Below are positions 36,501 through 47,640 of a DNA stretch of 64,000 bases, piece by piece (positions within the stretch are counted from its first letter, which is position 1; every line of letters starts with the position of its first letter). The stretch lies in assembly GCA_946122785.1 (NCBI GenBank), contig CAMGYJ010000002.1, forward strand, positions 69,961,703 to 70,025,702. Reading direction: 5' to 3'. Under the pieces are notes generated by a model, which ran no database searches, was not told the origin of the DNA, and saw only the letters and a list, made by a program, of their open reading frames with translations. This stretch comes from Linum tenue (taxonomy: Eukaryota; Streptophyta; Magnoliopsida; Malpighiales; Linaceae). A program made the translations under genes and the position numbers.

Positions 36501-37812
36501 TGGTCTATATATAATATATCATTGTGTAAAAAAGTCATATTAATTATGCTCTAAATAATGTCATCCACTTAACATATTTTGAAATAAAAAGCAAGCTAGT
36601 CAAGCCTTTTTTTTTATCACTACTACATAATATATAATGGTGGTAAGAAGTGTTGGAAATTCACGATGGTAACAGATGGTTGTATAATTGGTTCAAATTC
36701 TTTTATCCGAATAAGTTAAAAACTTACATCAATTTGTAGATATATAAAATGAATCCTTTTTTTTTCCCAGAACTTATCTGAACTATTAGATTTTAATCAA
36801 GAGATCTGACCTAGTTATACATAACGTAAGTACGTAACTGTATGTACTTGATCCTTTGCCAGATAGCCCCTATGGCGGTTGTCATCTATAATTCCTATTG
36901 CAACTCTTATTCTGTTTCTAGAGGTTTAATATAACATACATTCCATCCCTTTTTTCTTCTTAACCTTTGAGCATAATTCAATAGTACCACTACAACAAAA
37001 TTGTACATTAGCGAGGGTTATACGGACCTTTGGCGATGGTTAGAAACCCGAAATCGGTCAATATTGAGGTCTATCCAATATAACCAAATCGAATTGAATT
37101 AAATATCCACAGGTGAAGGGGGTGTGCATATGTGAACGCTTTCATTGGGTCTAATGACTTGAATGGATTTGCTATGCTATCTTGAATCTTTTGCAACCAC
37201 TATTTTTCTTTTAATATGTAACTTTTCTAATCTCTAAATAAACAAGCATTTGACTCCCAAGGAAGGTGTTCTCACAATTGCCTAAGCCATTGCCAAGAAA
37301 GTATAGCAAACCACCTATATGAAAACAAACACATACTGCATGGCCACATGCATATGATCATCTCATCATCACTCCTACATTTTACTTGGTATTCAAATAT
37401 ATATGACCCAAACGAAATTTCAACGTATATCATTAATCAATAATCTAAATAATTATTATACATACAAACATTGTGAGTTGGACTTTGAACAGAAAATTAA
37501 AAAGATTAATAATTCAACACAACCTACCAATACCATCCACGGAATACTACTATACTTCCTCCTATAAACCAAACCAACCCCCCCCAAATCAAAACTGCTC
37601 ACAAGGGAAACTTCCGCCTTTGTACCCCATCAATTTCCCACACTTCCTAACCAGAAAATCTTAGTTTCATACTATATCATCGTATCAACAACGACCACTA
37701 TGTACAAAAGGAAAGTAGAATTATATTCCCCTGATCGAGAAATAGTCGTCATCGTTGTCATCACCTCTTCTGTCCTCTATCTCTCTCTATAGGTTAGTCA
37801 AGTTCACATGCT
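33560..37812. other. Long gene-poor, AT-rich region
   Basis: No coding region could be supported. A (GA)8 microsatellite lies at 34321-34336. A decayed copy of the TACCATGGTGGTA repeat family lies around 36400-36670. Short ORFs (for example 33972-34349 -, 37473-37664 +) show no recognisable domain and are probably chance. Confidence 0.45.
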
Positions 37813-37820
37813 TTCAGATC

Positions 37821-38110
37821 TAGGGGTGACAGTTCGGTTATTTCGATTATAATCGGTAACTGATCGGCCGGTTATCGGTTAACTGAAATAACCACTCCTC
37901 CTACCGAAAACCGATCGAAATAGGCTTCGGTTTCTCGGTTATCTCGGTTATCGATTAACCGAACCACTTTTAAGACCACAAACCATTTCATCCAACCTCC
38001 AATAATCGACCAAAATTCGATTACTTCGATTACCGGTTAATGAATAACCAGTCGGTTATCAGTTTAACCGGTCGATTAACCGATAACAGGTAACCGAACT
38101 GCCACCCCTA
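37821..38110. mobile_element. hAT-type MITE in the FMO1-like promoter, 290 bp
   Basis: The ends TAGGGGTGACAGTTCGGTTA and, inverted, TAGGGGTGGCAGTTCGGTTA form 20-base TIRs with one mismatch. They are flanked by TTCAGATC (37813-37820) and TTCAGACC (38111-38118). The interior is full of GGTTA/TAACC motifs. It ends 32 bases before the FMO1-like TATA box and 150 before the ATG. Confidence 0.9.
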
Positions 38111-38142
38111 TTCAGACCCACAGTAGGCTCATTCATATAACC

Positions 38143-38152
38143 CTATAAATAC
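38143..38152 (+). promoter_or_regulatory. TATA box of the FMO1-like gene
   Basis: CTATAAATAC lies about 118 bases before the ATG at 38261. The predicted transcription start is near 38175. Confidence 0.7.
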
Positions 38153-39802
38153 ACGAACCATGCACCATCCCATTTCCCACCAACACACCAATAATCTCCT
38201 CCTCCTCTTCAAAACCCAAAAACGTTAAAAAGTTAACTTCTCCAAAGCTCTCCATCCATCATGGCTAGCCAGAGCCGCGCCGTGGTGAGATCGTCGAAAG
38301 TGGGGATCATCGGCGCCGGGGTGAGTGGGGTGGCGGCTCTGAAGCAGCTGGCCCACTACGACCCCGTGGTGTTCGAGGCCGGCGACTGCATCGGCGGCGT
38401 GTGGAAGAGCTGCTCTTACCACTCCACCAAGCTCCAGTCCCCGCGCAAGGACTACGAGTTCGCCGACTTCCCTTGGCCCAACAGGGACGACCCTACCTTC
38501 CCCTCCCACCTCGACATTCTGGACTACCTCACGTCTTATGCTCACCGTTTCGATCTCTTCAAGTACGTCAACTTCAACACCAAGGTGGTGGAGATCAGGT
38601 TCGTCGGCGGCGATGGAGGTGGTCGTCATGATCTACACCAAACCGGCGGTGACGGTGAGTATGGAGCCCTTCTCCCCGGCCGCCCGGTCTGGGAGGTGGC
38701 TGTGCGACCCAATGGTCCGGAGAGTACCATACAGGTATATATTTCGTTGGTTGTTCTCATCCTCGCATTACTACTAGGCCAACTTTATGGAGTTCCTACG
38801 ATAACTTCGTCGTCCTGACACGATATCGTAAGAATTCATTTTTTTACGGATATTTCAGTGGTACGAGTTTGAAATGCTGGTGGTGTGCACGGGGAAGTAT
38901 GGTGACGTACCGAAAATACCAGAGTTCCCGCAGAAGAGAGGGCCGGAGATATTCAAGGGGAAGGTGATGCACTCCATGGATTACTGCAAACTGGACAAGG
39001 AAGAAGCGACGGAGTTGATGAGAGGGAAGAAGGTTGCCATCATCGGCTATCGATTTGGCTGTGGAATGCGCTCAAGCAAACCAAGGTACTTTTTCTTGCC
39101 TTATTTTCTCTGTTAACGACATTTTTCGTAAATGTTGAATTGTCAGTGGGAACTGATAGAAAATTAGAAATAACGAGAAAAAAAACGACATGGCCTGTCT
39201 GTATCTTATTGTCTTCCATGGGTTTGGACTTTTTTTTTAACTTCTTGCATGTCTTTGACGTTGTTCTAAGTCAATCTTGCAGTTTCAATTCCTTTTTCTT
39301 TTTAGTTGATGGTATTTTTTTTTTTTTAAAATATTGTGGATGGTTGTTAATAATACTTTAAAAATCTAGAAAGCTGGTTTTTTCTTAGAGGCTGACAGGC
39401 AGTCAGGAAACAGAGTGTTGTTGAGTGAAAGATGCGTTAGAATTTAGATAGACATGTATATATATAATTGCATATTTTCCACTTAAAAGAAAGGAGTCGA
39501 GCGAGCGTGCATGGGGAGGAACTTTCATGTCAAACATTAAATAGGGAACATTCGCCTAGATAGTCAAACAAAAGAATAAGAAAACTCGGTAAGTATATAT
39601 ATGAAGTAAAAGTCGCATGATAACGACTTGTTGGCTCACCGCAACTTGTGTTTGTCCCTCGGGTTATATATTACAAGGAATTTTACAATGTTTAATAATA
39701 TTGGTGTTTTTATTTAAAAAAATTATGGTATAGAAAATTATAGTACCATTTAGTTGGCACCTATATTAAAAAAATTATAGTGAAAACTGTATTTGCATCT
39801 TT

Positions 39803-39892
39803 AAAAATGGTACAAATTAAATGTGTATTATAAAGATTTTTTTTTATTGTCAAAAAAATCTTTATAATACACATTTAATTTGTACCATTTTT
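39803..39892. repeat. 41-base perfect inverted repeat in FMO1-like intron 2
   Basis: Arms 39803-39843 and 39852-39892 are exact reverse complements, separated by 8 bases. Looser pairing may extend outward (TATAGTA-type motifs on both sides). AT-rich. A transcript through it would fold into a long hairpin; it could be a small foldback element. Confidence 0.9.
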
Positions 39893-40795
39893 TCTCATAA
39901 CAATTTTATAGTATTTACTGAAGTAATTCAATTTGGATGTATATGAAATTTGGAAATATAAATCAATACAGCTTGCAAGCCTTGATGTAGTTTATTTACA
40001 TCGCTTACTGGAGAAAAAGGGGTCAAACAAAGCTTATGAAGTACTGATAGTATAAGTCAAATTTGTTTTTTTATGACGGAATATTGTGTACGAGTGAAAC
40101 TTCTTGTATATCAAGGCTAGCTAGCTGAAAATTTGGTTGACAATTTGAAACAAACCACCCTTTCTTATGAAAACATGGCTTTTATTTATTTGACCATCAC
40201 ATTTGGACTTAATGACCAAAAAAGTCGAGAAAAATATCATTTGTCAAGGTAGACAAACAAATTAAAAAAGATCTATGAAATGTCAAACTGTAATAATGTT
40301 ACCTTAGATACAACTTAGAAAAAAGCAAACAGCGCTGACCGACCAAATAAAAAATAATTGGGTAAGTAGCACTATCGATCAAGTAGGACTGTTTGTTTAC
40401 TTACTCTGGTCTGGTCGTCAAATCTTGCGTGGAAAACATCACATAAACATGTCTGGTGAGAAAGACGTACCCTGTCGTGCATGCATAATTTTTTTTACGC
40501 GGTTGAATAATAAAACAAACCCTACCGCGTAAAAAATAAAATGAATATTAATTACTACATACTATATTGTTGATAGAGATGTTACCAGTCTACAGTGAGC
40601 AGGGCGTTATAGCTAGTGGTCCTTCAGTTTTGTTTTCACTCAGTAAGGTAGGTAGGTAGATTTCAGACTGATTGGACCACTGATCATTCAGTTCTAACTG
40701 GAAGCCTAACTAAAGATTCTAAACCTACTTGCTTTGAGAAATTAAGATGTTTCTCTTGTTAAGATTATTTAAGTTCCATCTTTTACCGTGATAAT

Positions 40796-41680
40796 TAGGG
40801 ATGACAACTTTGCCCAAACCCATGAGTTTTTTCCTATCCAACTCAATTGGGTTGGGTATAAAATCCAAATAGATGGATATAGGTAGAGTTTGATGGGTTT
40901 GTACTCATACCCATTTACTATGGGTTGAGTTGGATTTATATCAAATGGATTTGGGTTTGTACCCATGCCCAAATACAAATTACAGTTTGGTGCCCAAACT
41001 TAATAGATATGCATATTTAGTACCTAAATTTATTTTTTTTGCATATAAGTCCTCAAAAATATCGATGAAAAATTATGTTTCGGTACCTAAATTTTTTTGT
41101 CTTACATTTTGGTACCTAAACTTTTCAAGTTTTACAAATAGGTCCAATTTTTGCATGTATAGTTAAAACTAGGGCTGGCTATTTGGTCCTAGACTGTTTG
41201 GTTTTACCCGAAACCGGACCGTATAACCCGGACCGGATAACAAACAATCCAATCTCATATTCGGGCTTAGATTTGAGGTAAAAACCCGGATTAAGACCGG
41301 ATAAGAGACCCCCAACACCTAAAATCAAGATCAAATTGGGACCGGATCAGGTCAAGACCGGACCGAATCAAGACCGGATTGTATCCAATCCAATCTTTGG
41401 TCCTTATATTCCCGAAAAGACCGGACTGGGACCGGATTAATTTGGTCCAATTTAACCGGACCGGACCGTATAGCCACCCCTAGTTAAATCACCCTCAAGT
41501 AAATGGATATCCATATCCATCCCATACCCATTTAGATTATGGAAGCAATATTCATACCTTACCCAAACCCATCTATAAACCCCCAAATCCATATGCACTT
41601 CACCCATACCCAACCCATTATCAATGGGTCTACTTGGATTTGGGTATAATTACCAATGGGTGGGTAATTTGCCATCCCTA
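40796..41680. mobile_element. hAT-type element in FMO1-like intron 2, with a nested MITE
   Basis: The ends TAGGGATGACAA and, inverted, TAGGGATGGCAA are flanked by GTGATAAT (40788-40795) and GTGATAAC (41681-41688). The interior has many CCCAT/ATGGG motifs in its outer parts and an AT-rich block in the middle. Without the nested element it is about 564 bp. Non-coding. Confidence 0.88.
41170..41482. mobile_element. Nested hAT-type MITE, 313 bp
   Basis: The ends TAGGGCTGGCTATTTGGTCC and, inverted, TAGGGGTGGCTATACGGTCC are flanked by GTTAAAAC (41162-41169) and GTTAAATC (41483-41490). The related repeat at 28.8 kb reads straight through this site. Same family as 23933-24382. Confidence 0.88.
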
Positions 41681-42689
41681 GTGATAACTTACTTTCACAA
41701 TTTACTTAGACATGATAAATTATTACCGGAGCCGAACTCAGTTCGAGAACTCAGGATTGATGTGAACATTTTATAACATGAAACCTAAATCACCTTAACT
41801 TCAGTAACCCATAATTTTTTTTGGGTTTGGTGGCTTGTGGGTCGAGCGACGACTTTGATTGAATTGACATATTTCTGACTTAACCATGACTTCGTTGTAG
41901 AAAATTATTGCGAACAAGCCAATTAGCTAGTGCAGTAGTGCTACATCTTTCTTTCTCCAAGGTGTGAATTCAATCTCCATGAATTAATATGTGAATGCAG
42001 GTCCAGAAGGGAAGCCGTGCACCATGGTGATAAGAACCTTACACTGGACCGTGCCCCATTACTGGGTTTGGGGGCTCCCATTCTTCTTGTTCTTCTCCAC
42101 CAGATCTTCCCAGTTCATCCACCAACGTCCCAACCAGAACCTCCTCAGGGCCTTCCTCTGCCTCCTCCTTTCCCCACTGGTAACAAAACCATCAAATTTC
42201 TCCCTCCCACAAATCTCGTTTACATGCATCCAACGATTGAGATCACGAAACGTAACCCGACGACGTAGTACTAACAAATTATGTCCATATTGATGGTTAC
42301 TCTTTATTATCATGCATGTGCATGCAGAGGCATGCAGTTTCCAAGTTCATAGAGTCGTACCTTCTCCACAAGCTCCCGCTCCAGAAGTACGGGCTGAATC
42401 CGGACCACCCGTTCGTGGAAGACTACGCGTCCTGCCAGATGGCCATCACTCCCAACGACTTCTTCCCGGAGGCCGACAAGGGCAACATCTTGTTCAAGAG
42501 AGCTTCCAAATGGTCCTTCACCACCACCGGCCTCCACTTCCTCGACGACAACACTCGCCTCGACGCCGATCTCGTCCTCCTCGCCACCGGCTACGATGGC
42601 AAGAAGAAGCTCACCGACATCATCCCCGAGCCCTTCCGCAGCTTCCTCGAGTACCCTTCTGGTGTCATGCCCTTGTACAGGTACGTACT

Positions 42690-43000
42690 TTTTTCAACGA
42701 CTCGAATTACTAGATCAAATGGTTTTTAACATAGTAATCTGAGCCTATCACAAAAGTTTTCTGTTCTAATCACAATGACCCATATATATGTTCTGTTAAA
42801 CACATGATAAATTCGGACGTGTACAAACTTCAAGTCCATATTTTTCTCAACAACTTGAATTACTGGATCAAATGATTTTTAACATGGTAATCAGAACCTA
42901 TTTTTTGTGAGTGAGAGGTCGTCTATTCAAATTCCAAAGACACATATATGTTCAGTCAATCACATGATATTCAGACCTATACAAACTTCAAGTCCATATG
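42690..43000. repeat. Two-copy tandem repeat in FMO1-like intron 4
   Basis: Both halves (about 42690-42840 and 42841-43000) contain GAATTACT-GATCAAATG, TTTTTAACAT-GTAATC and CAAACTTCAAGTCCATAT. They are diverged copies of an about 150-160 base unit, possibly SINE- or retroelement-derived. Confidence 0.65.
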
Positions 43001-43386
43001 AGTCTGCTTTCGTTTAATCGTACTAAGTGTGCTGATGGTGCAGGGGAACGATCAACCCACTGATACCGAACATGGCCTTCGTGGGCTACATCGAGAGCGT
43101 TGCGAATCTCCACACCGCAGAGCTCCGCAGCATCTGGCTGGCACGACTGGCGGACAAGAAGTTCAAGCTCCCCAAGGTGGAGAAGATGTGCGAGCATATA
43201 TCGCAGGAGATCGAGATCATGAAGAAGACGACGAGGTTTTACCAGAGGCACTGCATCTCCACTTACAGCATCAATCACAGCGATGAGATCTGTGAAGAAA
43301 TGGGGTTGAGCTCTTGGAGGAAGAACTCCTTTCTGGCTGAGGCGCTGAGCCCTTATGGCAGCCAGGACTACAAACATATGGAGTGA

Positions 43387-44480
43387 AGTGATGAAGTTAT
43401 ATGGTTACGTATCCAACCACAAGTTTCATTTTGAGAAGAAGCAGCTATCAGTGATGAAGTAATCGCTAAATAAAGCTCTGCTAGCTAGCTTTCTCAATAC
43501 AAATATATCGAACGTAAATTAAACTAGCTAGATCCCCAACATGTAGGTTTACTACTGTCATTACTACTCATAAATAATTGTTATTTCATTGTCTAGCTAC
43601 TAGCTAGCTAGCTACGATTACTAATAATATTGTAATATTATAGTAATTAATAAGCAGTGCAGTTTACTTAATATAATTTGCACATGTTCCCTTTCATTGA
43701 CTACTAATAGTTCTATTTATCAGGTACAATGCAGAATGAATTAGCGTGACAACCTCCTCAATTGTTGTGTGAATGCTCAAAATGCGTTTGAGCACTGTTT
43801 TATTACTATATGATACACTTTTAATAGTGTTTTATGCTTTTTTTCATGCGAAACCGCTTTTTCAGTTTAATTTGCTTAACATAATTGTCCATTTTCAGGG
43901 CTAATAATAGTTCTATCTATCACGTACAATGCATATCCAAACATATTTTTGCAATGCTGGAAATCCGATTAAAAATAAAAAAAATGAAGCATTTTCATGA
44001 AAATATATATGGTGGCTATTTCGGTGTACTCACTTTTTTAAAGATGTCATAATACATAAATTTTAAACTTTAATGGGTAGCATTAGTCTAATATAATGTT
44101 ATAACACTGAATCAGTACTAATCAATCCATTACCCTAACCTATTAACCTTCAATTTTGAATCTCAACCCAAAATCTCAAATTGTAAACCCTAACCCTAAA
44201 TTCCTAAACCCTAAATCATTCAAATTAAAGTGAATCTTGAATGCTTTTTGTACAAATTCATGTTATTCTTGTTCACCATACCACAAGTGATGATTGGCAT
44301 CGTTTTCACATGAAACGTCTAATCAGAATGACGATTATGAGGCGGGTGCATTGAATACACAAAAAAAAATTGAGTGCACTGAAGACATAACCATATATAT
44401 ATATATATATAAAGACAAAAGGTACAGTAAATAACATTTAATTAGTTAGGAATTTTACGACACCACATATTGCTATTACA
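43387..44480. other. 3' flank of FMO1-like gene and spacer
   Basis: AT-rich. Contains CTAGCTAGCTAGCTA repeats near 43595-43612, a short run of telomere-like CCCTAAA motifs at 44184-44215 and a (TA)n tract near 44394-44411. No gene supported. Confidence 0.45.
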
Positions 44481-44579
44481 TTTTTAAGGGGTTAATTGCA
44501 TGGTTGGTCACTGAGATTCCAAAAAGAGTTTATGTTTGGTCACTCGAAATATTTAAAATCATTCATGGTCACTACAATT

Positions 44580-44900
44580 AATAAAATAATCCAAATTTAG
44601 TCACTCTCGGTTAGTCTCTGTTAACGACATCAGTTTTTTGCTGACGTGGCTAACATAATCGTCCAATCAGCCTATTTTAATAAAAAATTATATCCAACCC
44701 GCCACATCACCAAAAACCGCCACATCATCAAAATCCCAATTCAACCCATTACCCAACCCATAAAATAATCCAAATTTAGTCACTCCCGGTTAGTCTCTGT
44801 TAATGGCGTCAGTTTTTTGCTGACGTGGCTAACAGAATCGTCCAATCGGCCTATTTTAATAAAAAAAATTATATCCAACCTGCCACGTCAGCAAAACCCG
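44580..44900. repeat. Direct duplication with about 179-base spacing
   Basis: ATAAAATAATCCAAATTTAG, followed by TCACT-C-CGGTTAGTCTCTGTTAA and GTTTTTTGCTGACGTGGCTAAC, appears at about 44581 and again at about 44760, with further matching CCACATCATC pieces. Probably part of a transposable element whose ends I could not place. Confidence 0.6.
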
Positions 44901-44989
44901 CCACATCATCGAAATTCCAATTCAACCCATTACCCACATCATCAAAATCCCGCTTTTAAGTGTAACAAGATGATATATCAACTAAATCT

Positions 44990-47640
44990 AGGTGAGAGTC
45001 ACTAAACTATTATTTAGGGATGCTAAAGTAGTTGCAAACAACTATTAGGATACATTAAGGTTGTTGAGGGTAGGGAATATTATCCAAATTGTTCACGTAT
45101 ACTAAATTTCTTGTAAAATAAGTAACATGTAAGATCACAAAAACCATGCAAACATATGCAATCGTCTTAGCCGACAAAATACAATATCTCTCCTTAAGAA
45201 ATCTTATTCCCTTCTGAAACCCAAGATTATGGAATGATTCCTCCCAAGATAGAAAGGATGTACCTTTCCATCATCGCGATACCTCAAACCCCGGAAACCA
45301 TCGAGAACTTAGAATCTGCGAGAACCACACTTGACTCGATTTTTCTTTTGAAAAAAATGCTTAAAATCATTTTGGATTTTGACAGAGTTTTTGGTCAGGG
45401 GAAAACGACTTTCAAAACCAGAGGGCATAGGTGCTATTAATAGAGTATGAAGGGAGGCGATTCTTCGTATTGGTGGTTACACCCCAACCATTGCAATGGT
45501 TCATTTAAAATTTCTCACCTATTGCATCGGTTTGGTCCTATGGTAGTTGGAAGGGTTGGGTTATCCCAACCACCATATTGATTTGGCTCGACTCAAACTC
45601 GTTTGGTTCGGTTGGTTACACAAACCAATTTAACCAATTACCCACATATTACATCAAATCAATGGAATACGAGGCGACATCTTCCCACGTCTCACCGATG
45701 TGATACTTCAAGAGCTTCTCTTGGTTCTTTCTCTTTTCATTTCCATTCACACTATTCAAAATCCCAACAGGGGAGGGCAATGCATGAGTTGGGTTTTAGG
45801 CTAACATTTACCCAATTTTGAGTTGATGAGAAAATTACTCATATCCACTCATTTATACCATTATGGATGGTTGGGTGATGAAACATGGTGGATGAGTTTG
45901 GTGGTTTTTCAAATTTTCAAATAATTAATAAGATAATTATGGCCCTAAAAGCTTATAATTGCCTAATTGCATATGAAAAAGTTACAAAGTTCAACGAAAT
46001 TGATAACTACTAAGTGTAGTTTATTGCATAATCTAGCATCAACAATCTTATTTTTGGACAAAAGTACTTATTATATTTTTGAAATAATTTATGTTGTAAA
46101 TCAAACAAAATTTATTGAAAATGGTTATGATAATTTAATTAAATCAATCACGATTAACATTTTGAGATAGAAAATATAAGCGTATTATTGCATAATGTAG
46201 ATTAGTTATACAATATATATTGGATGATTTGCACTCACCCGCCACCCATCCAAATTTTATCATTTACAAAAAAAAAAAGATGGATCACATTCATCCACCA
46301 TACCAACCCATTTCACATCATTAGTTGGAGGTGTGATCCCAAGCCCAACATGAACAAACAAAACATGAAAGGGAGAAGACACAACAAACCAAAAGAGAAC
46401 AAAAACAGGAAAGAAAACGCATGCAAACATAGAGCATGAACAGGGAAGAGCAAAACAAAAAATGATGGAGGGAGTATTTGTTGTAAATGAATAACTCAGT
46501 GCTAGCTTCCCATTAATGAAGATGATTATCGATCATAATTAGAGTTCATATTTTGATTAAATTTTGGTGTTGCAACCTGGATGGAAAGTTTTTTAGCATT
46601 TTCCAATAGAAGCTGAATACACACATAACTGAAATTGTCAAAAAAGATGTATGGATTTATGACTAATTTGTTTTTTGGATTTAAAAGATGAATATTTGTG
46701 TTGAATTCTTTGATTTTGGAAATGAAGCATATGTAATAAATTTGGGTCAATATAGATTTGAAAATTTTATTTAAGCCGTAATAATAACTAGAACCCGAGA
46801 ATGAGATCCTCTTCGTACGTGGATTAGTGTCACCACGTTAAAAAAACTACTTTGTGTGTTCTTGTGCTTTTCGGTTCTATTTTGACACCAACTCCCTCTA
46901 GATCGGCTACTTGGTGCTTCATTAGTTTGAAATTTTTCTCGAAACATCCTTTTCACACTTCACTCATATCATTCTCGTCATCTGCATCCTTGATAAGATA
47001 TGTCATGGCAACCATATATACATAATCTGGATGAAAATATTATTATGTTCTTTCATCTTGTTTGGTTTCTTGAACCCCGAAACTAGAAAATTTTATTCCT
47101 GGAATGTATTTTCAGGAGCTCATCCCTCTACGGAGCGTCGGGTACATTGCTGGTATGAATACAAATCTATACACTCATTGGGGGGATGTATACATGATGA
47201 ACTGTAACTCACGGTTTCAGAGTTTTGCTTGTAACTAACAAGCGAGGGAACGATGTAAACTATCAAAAGCCTTTATTTGTTTATTGATTTTGATAAAAGC
47301 GGACAAATGCCGAACTTATCATTTATGTAATGATAAAACGCTAATACGTAAACCCTATTCCACCTATCTGACTTGGCGCACAAAGAAGACTCATACACTA
47401 ACTACTAATCCCACTCGGCCCATGCTGCCCACTACCTTAGACCCATACACTAATGACACACAACACGTAAACTACTAACCCCATGGAAGTAACACATAAA
47501 AGTACTAACCCAGAAATCCAACCGGTGCATGTAAACCTATTAATTACTAAACGTAACAAAAAAAAAAACTAACCCCTCTTTACGCAAGACCATCGTCATC
47601 CAACATCCTTATCAATAAGTTTCCTACACTTAATTCCCAT
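44990..47640. other. Gene-poor spacer
   Basis: AT-rich. Includes a stretch rich in GGTTGG/CCAACC motifs (45470-45660) that resembles hAT subterminal DNA but has no paired ends. No coding region supported. Confidence 0.35.

Larger units (their letters stand above)
38261..43386 (+). pseudogene. FMO1: FMO1-like flavin-dependent monooxygenase gene with exon 2 frameshift
   Basis: Five exons: 38261-38734, 38859-39085, 42001-42179, 42328-42680 and 43044-43386 (stop TGA 43384-43386), all GT-AG. The family hydroxylates pipecolic acid to N-hydroxypipecolic acid, the systemic acquired resistance signal. Seen: FAD motif GIIGAGVSG (residues 15-23), CIGGVWK, TGKYGDVP, the FMO signature FKGKVMHSMDY, exon 3 HYWVWGLPFFLF, LATGYDGKKK and C-terminal SPYGSQDY. 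In exon 2 the frame breaks after KVAIIG (about 39047): the reading frame expected downstream (IDLAVECAQANQ) is offset by two bases. Homologues carry about five residues here, consistent with loss of 14 bases; with them the coding length would be about 529 residues, the family's usual size. As written, the protein is FMO-like for 221 residues and then out of frame. It may be a pseudogene, a null allele or an assembly error. Confidence 0.85.

Noticed and set aside
42312..42713. 133-codon Arg/Pro/His-rich ORF in FMO1 exon 4
   Set aside because: Alternative frame of a GC-rich FMO1 exon. It matters only as the frame entered after the exon 2 shift, not as a separate gene.
38261..43386. YUCCA-type auxin biosynthesis gene
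   Set aside because: The N-terminus (CIGGVWKSCSYHSTKLQSPR), FKGKVMHSMDY and the C-terminal SPYGSQDY fit the FMO1 group, not YUCCA proteins.
44184..44215. Telomere or telomere-insertion site
   Set aside because: Only a few CCCTAA motifs, broken by other bases; too short for an interstitial telomere block.
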